From Candidatus Epulonipiscium sp. (GTDB lineage: Bacteria; Bacillota_A; Clostridia; Lachnospirales; Cellulosilyticaceae): DNA of 18,293 bases. The DNA is taken from assembly GCA_012841565.1 (NCBI GenBank), contig DUUM01000332.1:1-18293 (forward strand), read 5' to 3'. The notes beneath the pieces are model-generated. The model was not told the origin of the DNA, did not search any database, and was given only the letters and a program-made list of their open reading frames with translations. This document shows, piece after piece, positions 7,195 through 13,409 of this stretch. Both the position numbers and the translations under genes were made by a program. Position 1 is the stretch's first letter; each line of letters opens with the position of its first letter.

Positions 7195-8688
7195 TTATAT
7201 GTCTAGGTTCTCTTTGGCCGCTGCTTCGGTCATTTTTCTCATTTTATCTTTTTCTAGGTTCATTTCTAATAAGGTTTTTGTTTTTAATCTTGCTGCGCCT
7301 TTGTTTTCTTTGGTTGGAATCAGCTTGCCTTCATTCCATCTTTCTTTTGCTTTGTTAATGTCTTCTTTGTATTGTGGCAACCATTCTGCTTGTGCAATTA
7401 ACATTTCATCAATCATTTGCCATACTTCTGGTGGATTACATACTGCTCCTGTGAGCGGGTCTAACAAGGCGGCTTGTTTTAACACGTCGATATTTCCCTC
7501 TACTGCCGCTTTAACCGCTAGCCGTTGCACAAAAATACTTTGTGAGCAAATGGCTGCACATCCAATTGGAAGCTCTCCAACCTGCGGGACTGAAATACCA
7601 TTTCCATCCACATAGCATGGGACTTCCACAACCGCATCATCTGGCAGATTTGTAATGCATCCATTATTAACAACATTGAAATGACCTCTATACATCTTCC
7701 TGGTTTCTAAGGATTCTATGATGTAAGAACCATGCTCCTTGCCTCTCTCACTACCATCATACTTTTTAGCAGGGAGTTTTAACCAGTTTGGAAAGTCTGT
7801 CTCAAACCAGGTTCTTCCTTCTGTGCAGATTCTTAAATAGCCGCCCGTTTCGCCATTAATCCAGCTATCTAAGCTAATCCAATCCTTTATTTCATCTGGG
7901 CGCTTTCTATACCAAGCAAGATATTCTGATAAATGTCCATTAGATTCTGTAGAATAATATCCAAAACGCTTTAATATATCTATCCTAACTTTCTCATGTT
8001 GAGAGAATTTTTCATGGTTTTGGAAGGCGTCAAGTAATGCTTCTTTTTTCTCAATCCCATTATGTTTAATAGAAAGATACCATGTTTGATGGTTAATACC
8101 TGCGCAAATAACATCTAAATCTTCATAATCTAGTTCTAACACTTCTGCAATTTGCTCTTGCCCATGAATAACACCGTGGCATAGTCCGATGGTGTTAATT
8201 TTACCATAATGATTGCATGCCCATGTAACCATTGCATTGGGGTTTGAGTAGTTTAAATGCAAAACATCTGGCCTTGCAACTTCTCTCATATCCTTACAAA
8301 AATCAAGTACAGCTGCTATGGTGCGCTGTCCATACATAATGCCACCTACACATAGCGTGTCCCCAACACATTGATCAACCCCATATTTAAGCGGTATTTC
8401 TACATCTGTTTCAAAAGCCTCTAAGCCACCTATTCTGACACAATTGAAGATATATTTTGCATCTTTAAATGCTTCTCTTCTATTTAGAGTCGATTGAATT
8501 TTAATCTGAATACTATTTTCATCAAGATCTCTTTGACATAACTGAGTAACCATATCGAGGTTCTCTTGGTTAATATCTGTAAAAGCAACCTCTATGTTAT
8601 GAAATTCTTTTACAGACATTAAATCTGTCAGTAGCTGACGTGTAAATCCTATACTTCCTGCTCCTATAAATGCAACTTTAAAAGACAT
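7195..8688 (-). CDS. Glycoside hydrolase family 4, alpha-galactosidase (MelA)-like
   Basis: GH4 enzymes are NAD- and metal-dependent glycosidases that cleave by oxidation and elimination. This 497-residue protein has the N-terminal Rossmann motif KVAFIGAGSIGF (4-15), VGDTLCVGGIMYGQRT (108-123), LNYSNPNAM (145-153), the metal-ligand Cys170 in GLCHG, His200 in CAGINHQ, and VVEVPCYVDGNG (353-364). The order and wording fit the MelA alpha-galactosidase branch best. The alpha-galacturonidase (LplD) branch is the main alternative and would suit a pectin context. It is longer than typical MelA (~430-450 aa), mainly through a charged, likely helical tail after about residue 440. AAGGAGG precedes the ATG at 8688. 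It is divergent from an AraC-type regulator that probably controls it. Confidence 0.85.
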   Translation of the reverse strand: MSFKVAFIGAGSIGFTRQLLTDLMSVKEFHNIEVAFTDINQENLDMVTQLCQRDLDENSIQIKIQSTLNRREAFKDAKYIFNCVRIGGLEAFETDVEIPLKYGVDQCVGDTLCVGGIMYGQRTIAAVLDFCKDMREVARPDVLHLNYSNPNAMVTWACNHYGKINTIGLCHGVIHGQEQIAEVLELDYEDLDVICAGINHQTWYLSIKHNGIEKKEALLDAFQNHEKFSQHEKVRIDILKRFGYYSTESNGHLSEYLAWYRKRPDEIKDWISLDSWINGETGGYLRICTEGRTWFETDFPNWLKLPAKKYDGSERGKEHGSYIIESLETRKMYRGHFNVVNNGCITNLPDDAVVEVPCYVDGNGISVPQVGELPIGCAAICSQSIFVQRLAVKAAVEGNIDVLKQAALLDPLTGAVCNPPEVWQMIDEMLIAQAEWLPQYKEDINKAKERWNEGKLIPTKENKGAARLKTKTLLEMNLEKDKMRKMTEAAAKENLDI

Positions 8689-8773
8689 CTGCTTCCTCCT
8701 TATTTTTTATTAGTATATAAAATTAATCTAACATATAAACTATACTAAGGTGTCAGAGATTATTAATATCCGC

Positions 8774-8801
8774 TTACAAATGCAAGATATTATGATATTA
8801 T
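8774..8801 (+). promoter_or_regulatory. Possible promoter of the AraC-family gene
   Basis: A TTACAA -35 box (8774-8779) and a TATTAT -10 box (8796-8801) with 16-bp spacing lie about 30 nt upstream of the TTG start. The whole divergent gap (8689-8831) is AT-rich and must also hold the GH4 promoter, which could not be placed with confidence. Confidence 0.4.
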
Positions 8802-8831
8802 ACTTATAAAGATAGATAAGGAGGAATTCTA

Positions 8832-9734
8832 TTGCCAACACTAAATAGCCTGTACCAACTACTGTATAAAAGCTGTAATTTCCATATTTCTAGATACTAC
8901 TGCCAAAACTTCACTACCTTTCAGATGGATTTGCATAGTCACCCTGCCTTTGAGATTATGTATGTTGCTAAAGGAATCTGTGATATTTCTTATCACTCAC
9001 ATAACAAGACCTCTCATACCCAGCTTAAAGCAGGTGAATTTGTTTTTATAGATTGTCATGTCCCTCATATGCTTCAGGTTAATAATAGTTCTCCTTGTAG
9101 AATTCTCAACTTAGAAATCGAACTCATTAATCCGCCTACAGGCACCCCTGGGGTCACTGAACTATTAAATACATCCGCTGATTTTATTGAGTTTTTAAAA
9201 CATAAAAAACCAGTCATTATTATTCAAGATATCGCCTACAAGGATTCTTTACAAGATATTATGTTTCATATACATTCTTATGTAGAAAATCAACCTAATT
9301 CTTTACTCCTTGATTTAGAACTTTTAAAACTACTGGCCTTACTATCCCTTAAACACATTCATTATTCTGACCATATTATTGGCCTACATTATATTAAAAA
9401 GGCAAAAGAATATATTGATAAACATTTTGATTCTGAAATTTACATTGATGATATCTCCCATCATGTGGGCATATCCTCTGCTTATTTGCAACGCCTTTTT
9501 TCGAGCCAATTGCATACGTCAATCTCTGATTATATGATTAAAAAGCGTATTCATAAGTCTATTTTACTCTTGCAACATACCAATGCTCCTATTATTGATA
9601 TTGCACTAGACACAGGCTTTAATAGTCGCCAGCATTTTTCATACACTTTTAAAAAATTAATGAATATTTCACCCCAGCAATTTCGTAAGGTGAAAGAAAC
9701 CTATGAGATTCCTTTTACTGTTAAACATTTTTAA
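8832..9734 (+). CDS. AraC-family transcriptional regulator with N-terminal cupin domain
   Basis: A 300-residue one-component regulator. The start is TTG, set by AAGGAGGA at 8818-8825 only six nt upstream. The N-terminal part (about 25-110) is a cupin-type sugar-sensing domain, with LHSHPAFEIMYVAKG (34-48) and DCHVPHMLQV (74-83). The C-terminal part (about 190-290) carries the two AraC helix-turn-helix units. The first includes YIDDISHHVGISSAYLQRLF and the second IIDIALDTGFNSRQHFSYTF, ending in the family-typical ISPQQFRK. It is divergent from the GH4 gene with a shared 143-bp gap, so it is most likely an activator of that gene in response to its sugar. The actual inducer is not evident. Confidence 0.93.
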   Translation: MPTLNSLYQLLYKSCNFHISRYYCQNFTTFQMDLHSHPAFEIMYVAKGICDISYHSHNKTSHTQLKAGEFVFIDCHVPHMLQVNNSSPCRILNLEIELINPPTGTPGVTELLNTSADFIEFLKHKKPVIIIQDIAYKDSLQDIMFHIHSYVENQPNSLLLDLELLKLLALLSLKHIHYSDHIIGLHYIKKAKEYIDKHFDSEIYIDDISHHVGISSAYLQRLFSSQLHTSISDYMIKKRIHKSILLLQHTNAPIIDIALDTGFNSRQHFSYTFKKLMNISPQQFRKVKETYEIPFTVKHF

Positions 9735-9751
9735 AAGCAAAAAATCAAAAA

Positions 9752-9811
9752 GGGGACGGTTCACAAGTAATATTAGTTGTTCAAAACTAATACTACTTGT
9801 GAACCGTCCCC
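9752..9811. repeat. REP-like palindrome, copy C
   Basis: A 60-bp palindrome with 27-bp arms, the same arm start GGGGACGGTTCACAAGTAAT as copy A, loop GTTCAA, and one mismatched pair near the loop. It lies between the converging ends of the AraC gene (17 nt after its stop) and the CBS-domain gene (28 nt before its stop). It is followed by TCGC, as copy B is partly followed by CGC and copy D by TCG. Confidence 0.95.
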
Positions 9812-9817
9812 TCGCAA

Positions 9818-9840
9818 AAAGCCCTCGCCATAAGGGCTTT
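9818..9840 (-). terminator. Hairpin at the end of the HEPN-CBS gene, probable terminator
   Basis: AAAGCCCT (9818-9825) and AAGGGCTTT (9832-9840) form an 8-bp GC-containing stem with a loop of about 6 nt. On the minus strand it runs into TTTTT, of which three T are in the stem, so the tail is short. The stem touches the stop codon of the leftward gene at 9840. Confidence 0.55.
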
Positions 9841-10580
9841 CAGGTAATATTATAGCCTGCAACTTCCCAGGCGCTAACCAGTCCTAATAATTCTCCTGTT
9901 TGGGTTCCATCTGCTGTAATAAGTACAACTGCAATTCTCTTATTATGTTTAAAGCCCTTACGAAAAATTTCTTCAATTCCTATAACTGTGGTCTCTTTAT
10001 TAACGAAAACAAATGCTTCAGTGGCATGGTTATGAATATGAATAACCTCTCCCAAATCTCTAATAGCTAACTTTTCATCTATAATAGCACCTTCACATTT
10101 TATAATATAATCAAATAATGTACTATCGCTAAAAACCCCTATAAATTTACGTTTTTCCAGAACAGGTACATAGGTGAAAATGTTTTTATTCATAATCTTC
10201 ATGGCTTTTAAAACATTGGTATTAGGAGTGACTGTATAGAGCTTCTCTACTGGAATTGCCAGGCGGTCTAAAGCTAATTCAGGGCTGACCACTTTATCAA
10301 GGAGTTCTTGGTACTGTTTAACAATATCATCATGAGGCTCTGCTATAGGATCTGCCGTTCTTTTATCCGGGTTATGGACAATGGCATTTCTAAGTCTTGA
10401 AAAACTTTTTAAATCTTGATAATAATAGTCAAAGACACTATTTCCTTTTTTGATTATTTTATAAAGCATGTCACTATGGCTAACATAATGCTCTTCATTT
10501 AAATCTTGGCGCATAAAATCATCTAATTCATTATATATGGCTAAAAACTTTTGTGAATTACTAAGACCTTCTTCACCCAT
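9840..10580 (-). CDS. Two-domain protein: HEPN-like N-terminal region plus CBS pair
   Basis: A 246-residue cytoplasmic protein; I do not recognise a named family. AAGGAG precedes the ATG at 10580. Residues 1-100 are predicted all-helical and contain SRLRNAIVHN (61-70), in which Arg64-Asn65-x3-His69 fits the R-N-x3-H motif of HEPN ribonuclease-type domains. Residues 105-245 look like two CBS modules: AIPVEKLYTVTPNTNVLKAM with TYVPVLEKRKFIGVFSD, then LAIRDLGEVIHIHNH ending LLGLVSAWEV. CBS pairs usually sense adenine nucleotides. It stands alone between palindrome copies C and D, with a TATAAT-like -10 (10613-10618) but no clear -35. A regulatory role is plausible. Ribonuclease activity is only a motif-based guess, since the motif also occurs in inactive HEPN-like folds. 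Confidence 0.75.
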   Translation of the reverse strand: MGEEGLSNSQKFLAIYNELDDFMRQDLNEEHYVSHSDMLYKIIKKGNSVFDYYYQDLKSFSRLRNAIVHNPDKRTADPIAEPHDDIVKQYQELLDKVVSPELALDRLAIPVEKLYTVTPNTNVLKAMKIMNKNIFTYVPVLEKRKFIGVFSDSTLFDYIIKCEGAIIDEKLAIRDLGEVIHIHNHATEAFVFVNKETTVIGIEEIFRKGFKHNKRIAVVLITADGTQTGELLGLVSAWEVAGYNIT

Positions 10581-10636
10581 AACACCAACTCCTTCATTGC
10601 TATTTTATATTAATTATAACATGGGGGAGTAAAGAA

Positions 10637-10695
10637 GGGGACGGTTCACAAATAATATTAGTCTTTAAAACTAACATTACTTGTGAACCGTCCCC
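10637..10695. repeat. REP-like palindrome, copy D
   Basis: A 59-bp palindrome of the same family, with left arm GGGGACGGTTCACAAATAAT. Its two arm mismatches (A·C on the plus strand) would be G·U wobble pairs in a minus-strand transcript, which is the direction in which the adjoining hemZ is transcribed. It starts 5 nt after the hemZ stop, where it may act as the 3' end structure of the housekeeping run, and lies 56 nt upstream of the HEPN-CBS start. Confidence 0.95.
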
Positions 10696-10700
10696 TCGTA

Positions 10701-12164
10701 CTATAGTTCTTTTTTACGGTCAATCATCTCATCTATACGCCCAATATATTCTTCTAGGTTTTTTACATTAGGGATCCGGTTAAGATGGCTTCCCTCACTA
10801 GAGACTAGCTTGGAAACTGCCCCAGCACCCATAGCAATAATCGTTTGCTGTTCTGCAATCATTTGAATGTTATAGATACTTTCCTTGCCTGGTATGGCGT
10901 ATCCTACGTTTTCAAAGTTCCCTAGGATGTCTTTTTGGCGGTACATATAGTAGGGCTCCATGCTCATTTCTTTGGCTCCCCTAACAGTCATCTCTAGCAT
11001 TTCTTGTATATCTTCAACTTTAGTCAAATCATAGTCATTGATTTCTTCTTTTAACTTCGAGGCTCTCTTAATGGCCAGTGTGTGGACTGTAATGCTATCT
11101 GGTTTAAGATTCCTTATGGCTTCCATAGTGTTAGCCACATCAGTCACCCCTTCTTCTGGAAGGCCGATGATTAGGTCCATGTTGATATTGTTATGTCCTT
11201 CTTCTCTTGCTATATGAAAGGTACGAATAATATCTTCTACCCTGTGGCCTCTGCCTACTGCATCTAAAGTCTTTTGATTCATTGTTTGAGGATTAATTGA
11301 TATTCTGCCGACTTTATACTGTTTCATTATTCTTAATTTGTTTCGGTTTAAAGTATCTGGCCTACCTGCCTCAATTGTATATTCCTCAATTTCTTCTATA
11401 TTAAAGCATTTTTCCACTTCTTTAAGAAGTCTCTCTAGCTGTTCATCATTTAAGCTTGTAGGCGTACCTCCACCCACGTATAAGCTCCGTATAGTACGCC
11501 CTTGGGTAATGTTAGAGACATAGTTAATTTCCTTAATTAGGGCATCTAGGTAAGTATCTACCTGTGTTCCTTTTTCTTTAAGGGAATAAGATGTAAACGA
11601 ACAATAAAGGCACCTTGTAGGACAAAAAGGAATGCCTATATAGAGGCTGATTTCACCCTCTTTGTTTTGAGACAATATCTCATCTTCTTTTTTAGCAATT
11701 TCCATCATTAGATTCGCTTTTTCCCGGGAAATACAATAATCCTCTATAAGTCTTTTATTAATAGCTGGCTCACTATAAGTCGCCTTTTTAAAGTTATGAA
11801 CAACTTTAGTTGGTCTTATACCTGTAAGAACACCCCAAGGCATATGTCTGCCAGTTACCTGATGTAAAACAGTGTATAAGGTTTTTTTAAGGGCTTGCCT
11901 TCTTATACTTTCATCCTCTACAACTAAAGAGGATTCAGCTATTACTTGATTTCCCTTAAACACCTTGGCACTTATCTTATCTCCATCTACCCGGCTCACC
12001 ACTAGGTAATCTGCCTGTGAGTCTATAGCCCCATTAATTTCCTGAGCACCTTCGTCCCATCCACCCATATAGGGTATAAATAGATTCAAGATATTCTGCA
12101 ACTCAAACTCCGAATGATGATTTTCCACCTGTAACGCTATTGTCACTTTACCCTTATTTTCCAC
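10701..12164 (-). CDS. hemZ: HemZ-type radical SAM, coproporphyrinogen III oxidase-like
   Basis: A 487-residue radical S-adenosylmethionine protein of the HemN/HemZ group, related to oxygen-independent coproporphyrinogen III dehydrogenase. The start is GTG at 12164, behind an AGGGGAT ribosome site. That site overlaps the stop region of the upstream hydrolase gene, 14 nt away. The HemZ-specific N-terminal region contains GVLTGIRPTK (111-120). The 4Fe-4S cluster motif is CPTRCLYC (Cys181, Cys185, Cys188), followed by LYVGGGTPTSL. B. subtilis HemZ is about 500 aa. In strict anaerobes the true substrate of HemZ is unsettled, so haem synthesis should not be assumed. In many clostridia hisS follows hemZ. 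Here a REP palindrome and a HEPN-CBS gene follow instead. Confidence 0.93.
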   Translation of the reverse strand: MENKGKVTIALQVENHHSEFELQNILNLFIPYMGGWDEGAQEINGAIDSQADYLVVSRVDGDKISAKVFKGNQVIAESSLVVEDESIRRQALKKTLYTVLHQVTGRHMPWGVLTGIRPTKVVHNFKKATYSEPAINKRLIEDYCISREKANLMMEIAKKEDEILSQNKEGEISLYIGIPFCPTRCLYCSFTSYSLKEKGTQVDTYLDALIKEINYVSNITQGRTIRSLYVGGGTPTSLNDEQLERLLKEVEKCFNIEEIEEYTIEAGRPDTLNRNKLRIMKQYKVGRISINPQTMNQKTLDAVGRGHRVEDIIRTFHIAREEGHNNINMDLIIGLPEEGVTDVANTMEAIRNLKPDSITVHTLAIKRASKLKEEINDYDLTKVEDIQEMLEMTVRGAKEMSMEPYYMYRQKDILGNFENVGYAIPGKESIYNIQMIAEQQTIIAMGAGAVSKLVSSEGSHLNRIPNVKNLEEYIGRIDEMIDRKKEL

Positions 12165-12178
12165 GCTTAATTCATCCC

Positions 12179-12832
12179 CTAATAACCCATATTAAAATAC
12201 GGATTATAACTTTTTTCGTACTTAACGGTTGTGGAAGGTCCATGCCCTGGATAAAGAACGGTTTCTTCTGGGAGTGTAAATACATGTGTCCTAATAGACT
12301 CTAACAAAGTCGCCCCGTTCCCACCGCGAAGATCTGATCTTCCTACGGATTCTTTGAAAATCACATCCCCTACAAAGGCAGCATTGTAATGCTCAAAGTA
12401 AAACAAGATACTGTCGGTTGTATGTCCTGGTACATAGGATACTTTAAAGGATAGTGTATCTGGAAGATCCTTTGTAAACTCATCATAATTAGGCTCATCC
12501 TCATTAATATAGTGATCTGCCTTTAGTTTAACCTTTCCGTCACCAAATGCCGTAGATAGGTTTATCTCAGGGTCCTCTAAATATTCTTTGGCGCCTTTAT
12601 GAGCCACAATCTCACACCCTAATACTTCCCTTATCTCTTTAGCCGCTCCAATATGGTCGTAGTGGCCGTGGGTTATCAGAATCAAGCCAATTTCCCAGTT
12701 ATTTTCTTTAATCATTTCCAATATACGACCTGCTTCTGCTCCTGGATCAATCAGAAATCCTTTCTTTGTATCCTCATCTATTATAAAATATGCATTTTCC
12801 TGTAGGGGTCCTACAACTATTTTATCGATCAT
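12179..12832 (-). CDS. Metallo-beta-lactamase-fold hydrolase (glyoxalase II-like)
   Basis: A 217-residue cytoplasmic metal-dependent hydrolase. The full set of binuclear metal ligands is present: His55, His57, Asp59 and His60 in THGHYDH, His137 in PGHTTDS, Asp156 in FVGDVIF, and His197 in YPGHGPST. The short C terminus, lacking the glutathione-binding domain of true glyoxalase II, places it with YcbL-type proteins, whose physiological thioester substrate is uncertain. AGAGGTGAT precedes the ATG at 12832. It lies between dtd (60 nt upstream) and hemZ (14 nt downstream) in the conserved clostridial housekeeping cluster. Confidence 0.92.
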   Translation of the reverse strand: MIDKIVVGPLQENAYFIIDEDTKKGFLIDPGAEAGRILEMIKENNWEIGLILITHGHYDHIGAAKEIREVLGCEIVAHKGAKEYLEDPEINLSTAFGDGKVKLKADHYINEDEPNYDEFTKDLPDTLSFKVSYVPGHTTDSILFYFEHYNAAFVGDVIFKESVGRSDLRGGNGATLLESIRTHVFTLPEETVLYPGHGPSTTVKYEKSYNPYFNMGY

Positions 12833-12892
12833 ACAATCACCTCTTGATTTTATTTATTCTGTTTTATTTGTCTTACTCTCATAAATCCTAAC

Positions 12893-13342
12893 TTAAAATA
12901 ATTTCTCACTATCTAACAATATAGTAACCGGCCCATCATTAAGAAGTTCCACCTGCATATCTGCTTGAAACTCTCCTGTTTCAACTAAATCATAGGCTAG
13001 CTTTAATTTTTTAATAAACATCTCATATTTTTTCTCAGCCTCTTCTATACTACCTGATGCCATAAAACTAGGTCTTGCACCTTTTCGCGCGTCACCATAT
13101 AGTGTAAAATTGGGAACAATAAGAATACTCCCCATGATATCTTTTACGGAGATATTCATTTTTCCGTCTTCATCTTCAAAAATTCGTAGACCCTGTATTT
13201 TATTAATAATATACTCCATGTCTTTTTCAGTATCATCAGCTTTAATGCCAACTAAAACCAATAGCCCTTTTTGGATTTCCCCAATGACTTGACTATCAAC
13301 CGTAACTGAAGCCTTAGATACTCTTTGAACCACTGCTCTCAT
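12893..13342 (-). CDS. dtd: D-aminoacyl-tRNA deacylase
   Basis: Hydrolyses D-amino acids mischarged on tRNA, protecting translation fidelity. At 149 residues it is the normal family length. It opens with the canonical MRAVVQRVSKASV and has the active-site elements: NFTLYGDARKGARPSF (78-93), including Thr80, and the Gly-cisPro motif NDGPVTI (135-141). The usual SQ before FTLY is PN here, a conservative departure at a residue near the active site. AGGAGGT just upstream sets the ATG at 13342. It follows relA by 67 nt, in the order found across Firmicutes, with a stem-loop between them. Confidence 0.96.
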   Translation of the reverse strand: MRAVVQRVSKASVTVDSQVIGEIQKGLLVLVGIKADDTEKDMEYIINKIQGLRIFEDEDGKMNISVKDIMGSILIVPNFTLYGDARKGARPSFMASGSIEEAEKKYEMFIKKLKLAYDLVETGEFQADMQVELLNDGPVTILLDSEKLF

Positions 13343-13360
13343 ACCCTTACCTCCTGAAAT

Positions 13361-13399
13361 AAAATACCCCTCATAGCTTTCACTATTGTGGGGTATTTT
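13361..13399 (-). terminator. Hairpin between relA and dtd, terminator or attenuator
   Basis: A perfect 10-bp inverted repeat, AAAATACCCC (13361-13370) and GGGGTATTTT (13390-13399), with a 19-nt loop in which ATAG/CTAT can pair. On the minus strand it is followed by ATTTC and then the dtd ribosome site, AGGAGG. It starts 10 nt after the relA stop. It could partly end relA messages or separate relA expression from dtd-MBL-hemZ. Confidence 0.6.
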
Positions 13400-13409
13400 G
13401 CTTACACGT

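Noticed and set aside
6998..7615. Long plus-strand open frame across the RAYT start and the GH4 gene end
   Set aside because: It is antisense to two well-supported genes, runs through the palindrome, has no ribosome site and resembles no protein family.
8765..8779. Possible cre site in the GH4-AraC divergent region
   Set aside because: It matches 13 of 15 consensus positions on the minus strand but lacks the terminal CA of the right half, so the palindrome is broken. Not strong enough to list.
5971..10695. CRISPR array or tandem repeat interpretation of the repeated palindromes
   Set aside because: The copies are hundreds to thousands of bases apart, each is self-complementary over its whole length, and there are no uniform spacers or cas genes.
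10637..10695. T-box or riboswitch leader for the HEPN-CBS gene
   Set aside because: The structure is simply the fourth copy of the dispersed palindrome. No conserved T-box sequence or known riboswitch core is visible.
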